A stretch of DNA of 64,000 bases from Trametopsis cervina (Eukaryota; Basidiomycota; Agaricomycetes; Polyporales; Irpicaceae), in assembly GCA_022385755.1 (NCBI GenBank), contig MU278352.1, forward strand, positions 186,001 to 250,000, given 5' to 3'. The position numbers and the translations under genes are program-made. Each line of letters starts with the position of its first letter. The first letter of the stretch is position 1. The notes below the pieces were generated by a model. It ran no database searches. It worked only from the letters and a program-made list of their open reading frames with translations, and was not told the origin of the DNA. Below, piece after piece: positions 44,527 through 56,239 of this stretch.

Positions 44527-45552
44527 CTACTTCTTGCCAGTGTTAAGCCACTTATCGAGCCCGAGACCCTTATAGATCGACGCGAGGCCCTATCAATTTG
44601 CTCCCGTTAGTCCACGAACTTCCTATCACAGAAAGGGAACGGAGGGAGGGAAGACTCACAGTGGCAGAGATGATACCCTTCAAAAGCCCATCGAGCCCGA
44701 GCCCGCTAAGGAGGTTCCCGAGCAGGTTGAGCACGCCTGCGAGGAGGAGCGCGACGCCGGATACGATCTGCGTCAGCGGTTCTACGCGGCAAGTGAATTA
44801 GAATTAGAGACGAAGGGAAAAGAGGAAGGGGAAAGGGAAGGGGGACGTACGTCCGAGGGCGTCGAGCAGGGGCCCGAGGTCGCGCTTCGCCTTGGGGAAC
44901 GCGTCGAGCTTGTTGCGCGCCCATTCGATTGTGCCGCCTACTTTCTCCACCATCTACAAACGCCCCCACATCAGCTCTCCTCACCACCCACCACTCACTC
45001 ATTAAAGGAAGTGTACGCACGACTTTGAGCGCCTCAGCCAACCGCTGCTCCTCCGGCGTAGCCCTATGGTCCGCCTGATGCCGCTTCGCGCGGCTCGACA
45101 CCTTGTTCTCTGGGTCTGCGCCTTTGATCGCGCCCTGTGTTTGGTGCAGGATCTGTTCGGCTTGGAGGAGGAGAGGCTTGACGGCGGAGATTAGTTCGTC
45201 TTCGGAGCGTTCTGATTCGGGGCGGGTTTCCATTGTTTCTATGTGCTGGGCGGGGCGTCAGCGTCAGCTCGTGACTAGATTGGGGTGGAGAGGAGAGAGA
45301 GAGAGAGAGGAGAGGGAAGGAGGAGAAGGGAGAGGGAAGAAAGAGGAGGATAGGACGAACCTTGCGGATCATGTCCGTGAGGGGTACGACGCGCTCGTTC
45401 GCGTCCTCGATGATGACGGACAGCCGGTTAGCGAGCTCTGCGTCCTGCTTCTGCTGCTCCTCGGTGCGGTCGTCGGACGTCGCGTCCGAGGGGGGCCCGC
45501 GCAGCCTGTCGTCGCGCAGCTCGATGTCGGGGCGGTCGCCTGCGGTGGACAT
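44527..45552 (-). CDS. DUF6987-like protein, copy 2
   Basis: Five exons join in phase: 45552-45361, 45245-45021, 44953-44851, 44781-44660 and 44589-44527, for 234 residues. Exons 2, 3 and 4 have the same lengths as in copy 1 (225, 103, 122 nt). The N-terminus differs, being acidic and Arg-rich (DRPDIELRDDRLRGPPSDAT) rather than proline-rich. The rest is strongly conserved: ELANRLSVIIEDANERVVPL, QGAIKGADPENKVSSRAKRH, GGTIEWARNKLDAFPKAKRD and GVALLLAGVLNLLGNLLSGL. The ending differs (DKWLNTGKK). It has its own TATA box. Tandem duplication with faster change at both ends is the simplest reading. Confidence 0.7.
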
Positions 45553-45655
45553 TGTCAATGAATTTTTTTGAGAGAAGGGTTTGTGAAGTTGTGAGGTGTG
45601 TAGGAGAAGTATGAGGAGTGTATTTTGTGTGTGTAGATGTGAGGTGGACGTACAG

Positions 45656-45663
45656 TATATAAA
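45656..45663 (-). promoter_or_regulatory. TATA box of DUF6987-like copy 2
   Basis: TATATAAA on the plus strand (TTTATATA on the coding strand) lies about 105 bp upstream of the ATG at 45552. Confidence 0.4.
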
Positions 45664-47338
45664 GCCTTCAGCTGCGAAGTGGACGTCATGCAATCCACAG
45701 ATGTGCATATACGCAGCAGCGGTATATGAGGCATGATATCACAGCAGTGGAGAGTAACGGTATCCCATTCCACCATCCACGCGTCAGGGTGTGTATACCA
45801 TTTCGAGCTCTCACACACACAGTCTGAGCGAGCGAATGAGTGCATGTGTGGGTGGGTGTGCCACAATTTGCAAGAGCGGGGCGCGTGGGCGTCTACGGTT
45901 GGTTGGTGTGTGTCCCTGATCCCCGCCGCTGCTTTGGACTAGAAGTGCGGTGCGCAGGGACCGGTCCGATGGTGTAGATCGCGAGCTTAAGACGGGTGGT
46001 TATTGTGCGGGATACGCTGCGGTGTGCGCGGTATCTGATAGCGAGCGTCGGGGACGAGATAGGAAAGGGACGGCGCGGTGTGTTTCGTGAGCGGCTGTGC
46101 AAGCAGGCGAGAACGTCAGCGAGAATGACGAGGCAGGGAACAATGCAGAGGGTGTTTGTTGTTCAGGCACAGCAGGTACGCGAGTGGAGAGGCTTACAGG
46201 AAGCTCGTACTTGACGGAGGGCAGTGTACAGCCCATGTCGAGTAACTGTGAGGGTGCCGTGTCGGAGGAAGGGAAGATGCTGGCACGTTCGAGTGGGCTC
46301 ATCATATCAGCTGTGGCGCCCAGGTGTGTCTAGTCAGCGTGATGAGTGATGAGTGCGCGATTGGTGTCGGTTTGCGGTTTGCAAGGATGACGAGAGAGAT
46401 GGCAATGCTCTGTCCTGGACTGCGCGACGGTTGCGAGTGGCGTGGCTGCGATAAGTGAGCTCGCGTATGTTTTCTTCTGTCGAACGCGATCAACGGCGGT
46501 GACACTCGCTAGCTGTGACTGCGGGCTGTGACAACGCTTGTGAAGATCGAAAACGTCGATCGATGCGGTCGCCGGCGAACCTCCTTCCTATTCGGGCATG
46601 CCATTGCGGAAGTGGAGCAGCCGCGGAGTCGCAATCGCCGTGCGATCTGACTCAACTGCCAGATATGGGAGATGCCTGCGCCGATGGGAATTTAGATCCC
46701 GGCGTCCCAACCGAAAGATTCATGCAGGCGCCCGCCTCTGGGCTTCGCTCGCATATCTCCCACTCGCGCTGGGTGGGCGCTCCCTGCCCTGGCTCGAGTT
46801 CTCGTCCCAGCCTCGCTCACTCTTTTTTCTCAGCCTCCCTCTCCCTCCGACCACCACCACCGCCTCCTCTGCCCCCCGCTGCACAGGCAGCAAACGAGGA
46901 CTACGACCAGCGTCGACCACTGCGCTCCCCGTATCGAGGTGAGCTCCTCCCAACAACACACCGCGCACGGGCACCGGCTGACACGTCTCGCCCGTCCCCC
47001 TATCGCGTCCAGTTGCCTAGAGCTCAACCGATACCAAGTCGTATCGTACCATCCTCCTCGTTAGAGCCCCAGCTCGGCTCGCTTCTATCGCCCACACTCT
47101 TGCGCGGACAGTGAGTGTACCCGCCTCTCGCCCCCGCGTCTATCACGCTCACGCTCACGAACCCCAACCAGCCCCGAGAGCGACTCAGTTTTGTTCAACC
47201 TATTTGGCTTTGTCTTCCCATCAACGACCTAGCGTCCTAGAGAGCGCGTTTCTTCCCATCGTATTCTATCACGACTTTCCAACACTTGGTTGCCATCACT
47301 CAGCCCGTTCGCCCGTTTAACGACGTCATTCACGACCA
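45664..47338. other. Long divergent region; 5' leader of CBM21 gene
   Basis: From about 46.8 kb the sequence becomes rich in pyrimidine runs, as in long fungal 5' leaders. A GT-AG pair at about 47111-47171 could be a leader intron. An open frame of 199 codons (46515-47114) is low-complexity and not supported. Confidence 0.35.
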
Positions 47339-47445
47339 GTGAGTAGTCCCCATTGATGCGCGGGTCTCTTCCGGCCGCTCGCCCCCCCTGCTCCTCACCC
47401 TGCCGTCTGCTGACCTCCTCTCTCCCCTCCCCTCTTTTCCCACAG
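47339..47445 (+). other. Probable 5' UTR intron
   Basis: GTGAGT at 47339 and CCCACAG ending at 47445 flank a pyrimidine-rich stretch, and the ATG follows 10 bp later. Confidence 0.45.
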
Positions 47446-47455
47446 TCTCACACTT

Positions 47456-50056
47456 ATGACCTCTGTCTACGCATATCCCACTACTACCAACCACCACTAC
47501 GGCTACATGGAATCCGCCTTCTCAAGACACGCGAATAGCGCCGGTATGGCCCTCCCGCATATCCCCCGTAGAACCTCGTCTTCTGGTTCTCGCGCTGCCG
47601 CTCCTGCAGTCCAACAACCGGTAATGGCTCGCTCGCCTCCTGCGACAGTCACGGCAAAGGTCGTCATCCAGCCTCCCACGCCGCCCGACGTCAAGCGTCG
47701 CAACTCGCCTCCCATCGCGTCGACTTCGAAGGGAAACCTGGAGGAGACGTCGAGCGGAAGCGGTTCTGAGACTCTGGAGGTGCTTCTCCCGAAAGCCCGC
47801 CGCGCACGGGTGCATCAGCGTGGTCCGTTGCCTTCTTCGATGCGTCCCCCTGAACAGTCTACTCCCACGCCAGCGACACTCAGAGCGAAATTCGATCAAG
47901 CGATTCGTGTGCCCTTCCCGTCTACCTCGGATGAGACTCCGCGTCCTGCGATGTCGATTCTCGCTCCCAAGCCGAGGCCTGGTGTGTCGCCCCTGGTCAC
48001 CACGACAAATACGGACGGTATACCGCCTCGTTCTGTCTCTGTCGCCAGCGGCGCAACCGGGCGCAAGAAGTCTGGGGAGCCGCTTAAGTCGTCGCTCAAA
48101 TCCCGCCGCCCGGTCGTTCGTGGCGATCTCAGCGTTGTCACCGGCCCCATGAGCAGCAAGTCCGAGCCCAGCACGCCGACGTGCATCAAGAGCGTGCATT
48201 TCGATAGCCAGCTTGAGCATGTGAAGCTGTTCTTGGCCGAGCAGAAGCCTCTGGCAGTCAGCCGCGACGGGAGCCCGACGGACGACACCAGTGGGACGGA
48301 GAGCGACTTCCCGGCGTTCATATACGGGAAGGACGAGGAGAAGGGCCCGCTGGAGGTTGTCACGCAGGGTCTCAGGGTCGAGACGGCGGAGGAGCGGGCA
48401 AAGGTGGACGTCAAGCTGGAGAGCGTGAAGCTGGGCGAGGACGGCAGCAGCATCGTCGGACACGTGCGCGTGAGGAACCTGGCGTTCGAGAAGTGGGTAG
48501 CGGTTAGGTTCACGTGCGATTGGTGGCAGACGACGAGCGAGGTCACGGCGCGGTACTTGGAGACTCTTCCCGACACGGACGGCCTGCACGACCGGTTCCA
48601 GTTCAGCATCCGGCTGAACGACATGATGAGCCGCATCGAGGACAAGACGATGTTCCTTGCCGTGCGGTACACTTCGGCCGGACGCGAGATGTGGGACAAC
48701 AACGACGCGCAGAACTACAAGGTCACGTTTGTGCGCCAGAAGGTCTCCCCCGTCCCTGCGGAGAAGAAGGCGGCGATGGACGAGAGCGGGCGCGGTGTGA
48801 CTGGCATCGCGGTGCTCAAGAGCAAGCTCGAGATGGTCGTAAAGGCGAACGATAACCGACCGACCGTCGGCGGCTTCCTCTCCTCGCGCATCAACCGCTC
48901 GCAGTCGCTCTCGCCCAGCGCAAGCGCGACGTTCGCGGTCCCCGCGAGCCCAGCAGCGGACGAAGAGCGCGGGTTCACGCTCAAGTCGAATATCCCGCTC
49001 TCGGCGCGATACGATTTCGGCGCGTCGCTCAAGAGCAACTGGCGGCGGACGTCGTCGCTCGACTCTCCGTCGATCTCGCCCTCGCCCTCGTCTGTGGACC
49101 ATAGCAGGGGCAAGACGCACCCGAACGCGATCCCGCAGTTCCCGCGTCGCACCCCTGCGGATAAACGCGCGATCGTCGAGCTCACGCGTGGGTCCCCACG
49201 GATATTCGATACGGAGGATGTTGGGACGCCTGCGCTCAGTAAGACGTATTATGCGTCTGCTTCTTCTGTGTCGGCGGATTTGGAGGACACGCCTGTGCCT
49301 GTGCGGAAGACGGCGAGGAACCATACGAGGGGATACTTCGATCTTGGAGTCGTGCCGTCTGCGCTTGCGATGGGCGGTGTGAGGAGGACCCCGCCGGGCT
49401 CGCCTGGCGTTGTGGGGTCGCCTGCGGGCAGTGGGCGGAACTCGCCTATTGGCTTTGAAGGTGCTGTTGGAGGTCCTGTTGGAGGAGGTGCGGTTGTTGG
49501 AGGTGTGATGGGGACTGGGGCGGAGAAGGGGATGTGGAGGGTGCCGAGCGGGGGGAGCGAGGAGAGCACGCCGTCGAGCGGGAGCAATAGTAATGAGGGC
49601 AGCTCGAGAGAGTCAAGCCCGAATACGAGCCCGTATGAGGGGCCTGTTAGTCTTGGTCCGGAGGCGGAGGATGCGTTCCCGAGGAGTCCGAGTCCTGGTG
49701 ATGGGTCGAGCTATAGTGCTTTCTTGAACTCGTGAGTCCCCTCCTTACACATTCTACTAACAACGTGTGTTCTGACGAATTGTTTTGTGGGTGACGATAG
49801 ATTCTGCTTCTACACCGGCTCTGAGCAACCCGACTTTTCGGAGATGCACCGCTCGCACAGCGCGAGCAGCGTCGAAGAGTTCCTGTCGACGTCGCCGTAC
49901 CTCGGCGCGGACTACCTGCTCTCGCCCGGACACACGCCGACGCGCTCGAGCAGCTTCGACGACGTCGCTACCATCAGCGGACATTCGACGCCGACGGCGA
50001 ACCTGACGCCGAAGGTGTGGACGGCGGTGTCGCCGCCTATGGGGACTGCGCACTGA
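47456..50056 (+). CDS. CBM21-domain PP1 regulatory subunit (glycogen-targeting, GAC1-like)
   Basis: Such proteins bring protein phosphatase 1 to glycogen and so control glycogen synthase. Two exons (47456-49731, 49801-50056) join in phase for 843 residues. The PP1-docking RVxF-type motif is KSVHF at about residues 245-249. The CBM21 domain spans about 320-428: LESVKLGEDGSSIVGHVRVR, NLAFEKWVAVRFTCDWWQTT, then DRFQFSIRL and YTSAGREMWDNNDAQNYKVT. Both motifs are in the order and spacing seen in Gac1/GL-type subunits. The rest is Ser/Pro-rich and disordered, with basic clusters. The C-terminal exon holds GFxFYTGSEQPDF-like and SPYLGADYLLSPGHTPT segments. Yeast GAC1, PIG1 and PIG2 are paralogs, so no symbol is given. 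Confidence 0.85.
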
Positions 50057-51183
50057 ATGGACCCCCCTCGCAGCACTCCTTCCTTGATTCACTCGGACAC
50101 TCTTATCACATCACTCGGAACCGGAATTCAATTCATAGATTCTCCCTCCCTCCCTGTCCTTCCTGCTCGCCTCGCCTCGCACTCGCCTCACCATAGACCA
50201 CCTAGATCGTCTTTCCACGTCATACGTCATGACCGCCGCACGCACATGTACATACGCACACTCGCACACTCACGCACGCACTCACACACATATCTTTGAT
50301 CGACCGACCCCCAGATAACGGCCGCCGCCTCGGTAAACTCGACTCGACTCCATACGACGGACGCGCGCGCGCGGGCCCTGCCTTACCCTTACGAACTGTC
50401 ACGACCGAAGAAGTACTGTACACGGGGGCGACCCGTGCGCCCTCTGGAATTTTTATTGATGAAGTTATTCTCTCGCGCCTTGCGCCACGAGCGGACACTT
50501 TTCTTTTTCCTTTCCTCTTTCTTCCTCTTCCACCTTTGACTGATCCAATCTTTTGTTTGTACCCGTTTCGAGCGTACAACAGCACACAACCCACCTACCT
50601 TTCTGTTTTATGTCTCTTTGTGTCTCCACACATACACGTAGAAATCTCACTTCCTCTCGTCTCCTCCTCTTTTTCTTCTCATCTTTCTTTTCTTCTACAA
50701 TGACGTCGCGTCACTCCCATACTCCATACTCCATCCCAGTCTACTCTACCATTCCACCCCTCCCTCCCCTCCCAATCATCCACAAACTAGCTACCCCCCA
50801 CATTCCAACGCCCGTACTTACGTATTTATGTATGCATGTCGCGCTGACGTTAGGTCGGCGTGTACGGCGCAGATTTCTATGACTATGACGCAGATCGTCA
50901 ATGTGAGGCTGATTTTCTTGTGCGATGCTCGTGTCCGTGGGTGCTTGTGCTCGGATGCTTTGAGTCGTACAGTACGCAAAGAATTGAGTGAAGTGATCTA
51001 TCCCGCCTTCAGAGCGGTAGTCTTTGTGTTCGTCGGTAAACCACAATTCACAGTAGTTCGCGGTGTCGTAGCCGACACCCTGTCGGCGGACTGTACATAT
51101 GACACCCTTCCTCAACAGAATCTCGATTTACATTTACATTACAACGGTGTTGGAGATATTGGTAGTACATGATATACCCAATA
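50057..51183. other. 3' flank of CBM21 gene; F-box-linked fragment
   Basis: The left part is a pyrimidine-rich 3' region with CA repeats. Around 50985-51062 lies the minus-strand fragment LWFTDEHKDYRSEGGID, related to 28790-28987. No intact gene. Confidence 0.4.
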
Positions 51184-52737
51184 TTACTGTGCCTGACTAT
51201 GCAGCTGCACGCTTCCGTCTACTCTCTCCACTGCCCAGATGTGCGATACCTCAGCAACGACGTCGTCTGATCCTGCCTTCATTTCCTTGAGCACTATTTG
51301 GAGATCTTTTAGGGAGTGGATTGCTTTTGCAAAGTGCAACGCCACGTTGTCCAGGCTACCAAGCTGGCGAACCATGTCAAGTGTTCCTTTGTCCCATGCA
51401 AAGGATAACGTTAGCTCCGCCACGGACGTCGTCGACGGTGTAGGCAATTGCTGGATCAGAGGTTAGCACAAAAACCGGTCAATGCTATGTATACTCACCA
51501 GCATGTTTTCCAGCTCCGAACCTTTCCTGCCTTCCACTTCGAGTTCGAATTTCTGTACTGTCGGCGGCATAGTCCCTAGAACTCCGTGGATGTACTTTTC
51601 ACACTCATAGAGCGAAAAAGAAATGCTCATCCGTTTCGGGCGGGCATATTCCACTACATCCGGGTGACACGCGTTATGCATGTCAGGCTGGATCCAATGC
51701 TGGAATTTGAGGCTCAGTTTGCCCACAGGGCACATTATGCCCAGCCCATACAGCCACAAGACAGGTCCAGCAACACTGCTCAATGAGCGCCAGCCACATT
51801 TTGAACGTAGCTGTTCTTCAATGCTTGCACGTCGAATCTTCGCGAGCTCACTGAACACGAAGTTTGATGATACGTTTCCTGACAGATCTGTGCAATTTAC
51901 ACAGCTGAGATGGCGGAGATTGGGGAAACTCTTCATGAGAAACGGGCCATTGCCGCTGGTTATATTTTCAAGTCGTAGTTTGGTTAAATTTGGGAACATC
52001 GCCACAGGCTCCAGCATATTGGGGAGGGTGCAGTTGAAGATGTGAAGAGTCTCGAGGTCCTCATCACAGGATGCCAAAACGCTAGAAAAGCGACCGCTTG
52101 TGTCCGAGTAATGTACATAAACCGCGCGGAGAGAACATTTCAAACTGGAGAGGAACCTTGCAATAAGCTTGGGCGAATATCCCCAGATCCTCAGATGTCT
52201 CAGGTTTTTGAAAGATCCATAGGCTTCAACGTAGCGAGGGTCCAACCTGAGAAACCTTCCCTTAATCTCCAACTTTTCCAAATTCAACGCATGGCGCGCA
52301 AGCTGTAGGAGTGCCTCTCGTTGCATGCTCATCTTGGTGGTCCCATTTGAAGAGAAGCGCTGAGCGAATAGGGCGAGGTTTCGAAAATGCCGGCAACGAG
52401 CCGTGTCTGCCATTATATAACGACAAAAGGAACGTAGCTGCGGGTGCTTGATCCTGATAGGCAAAGCCAGAAGTAGAGGGACACCAGCCTCATACAGATC
52501 GCGACAGGTGTACATCATCTGTAGCAGTTGAGATTTGCGTTGTATCCCTCGCATAACTTCGTACAATACGTCGAAGTTCAATTGCGGAGCGCTTGAGCGT
52601 GGCAGCTCAGGGGATAAGGCTTCGTGCCGGTGGACTACCTGCGTTGTACGTCAACAGGCGGTCGACGTCAAGAAACGACTATGCACCGAATGCTATACCT
52701 GTTGGTCGTGCATGGAATATACCACTGAATCTTCCAT
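51184..52737 (-). CDS. F-box/LRR-like protein F4
   Basis: Three exons join in phase: 52737-52699 (MEDSVVYSMHDQQ), 52638-51499 and 51450-51184, for 481 residues. F-box-like region: APQLNFDVLYEVMRGIQRKS, MMYTCRDLYEAGVPLL. Leucine-rich segments include ALNLEKLEIKGRFL, FKNLRHLRIWGY, EDLETLHIFNCTLP, FPNLTKLRLENITSGNGPFL and SFPNLRHLSCV. The RRASIEEQLRSKCGWRSLSS block and a C-terminal exon (PSTTSVAELTLSFAWDKG, AIHSLKDLQIVLKEM) follow. It pairs with F1 by sequence and by shared flanking fragments. It is not associated with R-type blocks. Confidence 0.75.
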
Positions 52738-53043
52738 GTTAGCTCACAAGCACTATTGCGTGGATTATCCTATAGCAACAGCTTGAAGAAGAGGTGTTGG
52801 TAGGAGCTTAGATGAACAACCGCGGTTGTTATTGGCCACAGGATGCTCTTCGTCACGTGCGCTGTGACTGTAGCGAGTCTCCAGCGCCCGTCCATGCACG
52901 CAGGTCCTTCCCTTCGCCTCTCATCGCCCAACAAATCGCAGGACGCCGACATCGACCCAGCCAAGCTTAGCACACATGTCGAGCTGAACGCGCCGATTGC
53001 GTTGGATTCTAGGGCATGATGTCTGTCGCGGTCTCGGTGCGCA

Positions 53044-54572
53044 ATGCTTAAGTTACCGTTGTGTGTACGTTCTGACCGTGATACACAGCAGGGCACCTTT
53101 GTGGCAGGCTCGCCACACGCGCCAGTCTCTTTCCTCCACCTGCACTTTGACGTCCTTGTCCTCGTTCTTGAACACCTCACCCGCTGCGAGCACCTCCAGC
53201 TCATGTGCGCGAGCCGCTCACTGCAGACTCTGCTCGTGCCACACCTCCTGCGCCTTCCCTTCACGCTGCGCCGCACGGAACGACTACGCGCGTTCAACGC
53301 GTTTATGCTACGCGACGCGCCCCTGCGCATTCTGCACCTGCACCGCCTCACCATCGGCCTGTCCTACTTCTGGTCAACACGCCTCTCCGAAGGCTTCGCC
53401 ACCGTCCTCCGCGCCGCGCGTAACCTCGAGGAGCTCAGTCTCCTCGACGCCGGCCTTCTCGAGGACGCCGGCGACGTCCCGCACGCCATTGCTGCCATGC
53501 CCGCCCTGCGCCGGCTCAAGGTGTGCTTCCCGCAGGACGCCGCGCTCGCGATGCTGCGCGCGGTAGAGGCACCGCTGACGCGCGTCGACGTGTCGTTCAA
53601 GAAGGCGAAGCGGTTCGCGGGTGACCCCGTTGCGCTGCTCGCAAAGCAGCACGCGTCACTCGCGGAGCTGTGCGTGTCGCTCCCACGTTTCGCGGACGCG
53701 CCCGACGAAAGCGAGGCGAGTGGCGGGGTGCGCTTTGAGGCGCTGACGGAGCTCATAATCAAGTGTCACCAAGCGTTCCGCGTCGCGCCTGTTGTGTACC
53801 ACTACCCGAACGTCCGTCGCCTCACGGTGCTCATGTGCGCGGGCCACTGCTGGCACGGCGGCGGGCCCTCGACGATCGTACGGGACGAGGCCGAGATCGA
53901 GGCGATGCACGAGGCAAACGGGCGTGAGCGCGCACATGTATGGACGAGACTGCAGCATGTCCGTGTGGACGCTGCGAGCTTGTATGCGATGAACTTGGCG
54001 TGTGCGGCGCCGTCGGTGGATGTCGTCGACGTGGGAGAGTCCGACGTCCCGAGGATCGGGCCGGTACTCAAGGCGCTGAAGCCCGCTAAGCTCGTGCTAA
54101 GGATCAAACAGAGGTGTTTCTGGGCACATGGGCTGGGGTTTGTGCAGGATGTGCTTCCGAGCAGTGTACAGAGTGTGGCAGTCGCGATAGACGATGCGCC
54201 GGCACCGAATGTGGAGGACAAGAACGCGGTGAGTGACGGGTCCTTACCGTATATGTTCGTATGAACTCATCCCACTCGATTCGACCGTAGATGGAGCAGC
54301 TTGCGCTGTGCTCGCAGACGATGACGCACCTCATTGTAGTGTGGGACACGATCTCGAGCCACCGGCTCTGGAACGGAGAGGCGAACCTGCCTGCGCTCGC
54401 GCAGAGGTATGCGGAGACGAATCCGGCGCTGGAGTATCTCTTGATTGCGTTCAAGAGACCCGAGATATCCTGGGGATGGCGCATGGGTAGCCGCAGGGCG
54501 TACAAGCCCACGACGCTCTATAAGCTCTCCGACGAGGAAATCGAGCAGATTATGGCGGACAGTTTGGTGTGA
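53044..54572 (+). CDS. F-box-like protein of a separate type (F6); start uncertain
   Basis: Two exons (to 54228, and 54291-54572) join in phase for about 488 residues. The F-box-like start is LHFDVLVLVLEHLTRCEHLQ, followed by LMCASRSLQTLLVPHLLRLP. Repeated leucine-rich segments follow (LRILHLHRLTIGLS, LEELSLLDAGLLE, ALRRLKVCF, FEALTELIIKCH, YPNVRRLTVLMCAG). The C-terminus ends in YKLSDEEIEQIMADSLV. It is GC-rich and has a different exon plan from F1-F5. The coordinates use the ATG at 53044. An alternative is an ATG at 53018-53020 with an intron at about 53036-53089, giving a shorter N-terminus (MMSVAVS joined to QGTFVAG). No role beyond the family is visible. Confidence 0.65.
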
Positions 54573-56239
54573 GTGCCAGATGTGCACTGTGTGGTTTGTT
54601 GTGTGATTATGTTGTAGTTTTTATTTTGCTGTTGTTTGAAACCTTTAATGGAGAAGGCAGTGGTATCTGCTTCTCGCTAATGGATTTTTATGTCCCTGAT
54701 ATCCGCGAGGAGCCAATATGTTTTACTTCCGAAAGAAGAAGGTATCCTCTTTGTGGCGTTAGACGCTAGAAACACTCGCTCCGCCCTTGTGGGACTATGT
54801 TCGTTCTGTATTTGCATCGTGGCTTGTTGGATGACTTACCTATCAGTACTATTTTCTATCGCATCTGTATGTTTGAAAACTCCCTCTAGATATGACACTC
54901 CAACACCAAAACATCATACATAATGCGACTCGGACATGATATATTCTGATTATCTTCACGTCGTGGCAGTATGCATTGCCATTGCTAATTATCTGTGAGT
55001 ACTTCTGTAAATCTATCATCCAATTTATGAAACCTGATCTGTCTGCGTTGGCAATTATTGTGTCCATCTCAAAACACTGATGCGAATTAAACATGGCATC
55101 TGTATCATGCGAGCTTCATTTCGGTGAATGTTGATCGCCTTGTTAACGACGGCGTGCCTTGGTATTCTGTGGCTGGCTTATCTTTGACGGATGATAGCTT
55201 AGAGCCTCTTCAAGACCGCATCGCCAAGATTATCTGTCGTAGCGAAGCTGCACTTTGAACGTGGGCTAATACAGTAATTAGTGTAGTATGCTTTGTCAAG
55301 ACAGGCGTTCGAACTTCCTGGATATCTCTACTCGCCTGGTTTGACCGGTCTCCTATCGTAGCACAAGGTGTAGAAGGAATCGGGAGCTGACCGGGACCTG
55401 TGCGAACGTGTGGAGGAGCGGGCTCACCGGGCCCTGTTGAACAAAGATCGGCGGCAGACTGGTATAGGAACGGTCACGATTATTATTGTTTTAGCTTACT
55501 AGATTATACTGGCTGCACCGAGATAGATTACCTTGCATTACAAACTTATGTGGTCCTCCGAGTCAGAGCAGTGTTTTTGAGCGGATCAAGCCCACGGAGG
55601 GCTCCGACGTCGGATCGGCGGTTGCCGTCCACTCATGGAGCTCTCCCGCTCGGACTCGAATAACATTTCGCTACCTCTCCCTCCTATCACCCGTTATCTG
55701 TTCACTTACTTATCACCACCTGGGGTATCTCCCGGTTACGAGAACTTCTCATCTCACCATGTACCTTTGAACACACGAGACAACCAGTGGTTCCAGCTTT
55801 TGACTGACGACCTCGGTTTCTGAAGCTTATCTCTTCTGCAAGCACAGCAAGGGACTTTTAGAAGGAAAGAGAAGTGGGATAGAGAGTCGAATCGAGCGAG
55901 TGGCACTGTTGATCTGCGACTGCGACATTGGTGAGTACCCTCATTTTCAGCGACCTTCGAAGGTCGAGAGAACGCATATTGGTGTCTGTACCAGGACACG
56001 CAGCCTGTACCGGGCTGTCCACCGCTTGTATGCGCGCAGTAGTGCCGGTGGTAAGAAGCTTCATAGAGGAGCTTCGCCCCGGGTCTGGTTTCCATGTTCC
56101 GTCTGAATGCAATAAGGATCCATGATCACACGGCGACAGAAGGTCGTGACCACCTGACGCCGTCGTCCGTCCGTAATATTAAGAACGAACGTTTGCTGAC
56201 TTGTGGCACAGATAGCCCAGCCCTTGCCTCCCGCCCACC
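54573..56239. other. Intergenic region
   Basis: AT-rich on the left. A 62-codon frame at 55635-55823 has no known domain and could be a small gene or an upstream reading frame of the kinase. Nothing else is supported. Confidence 0.35.

Noticed and set aside
46515..47114. 199-codon frame upstream of the CBM21 gene
   Set aside because: Low-complexity, pyrimidine-rich and in the probable 5' leader with candidate leader introns; no domain.
47522..49324. 600-codon open frame on the minus strand
   Set aside because: It lies fully antisense to the CBM21/PP1-subunit gene, whose domains and intron are convincing. Its composition (Arg/His-rich) is what GC-rich coding DNA gives in the opposite frame.
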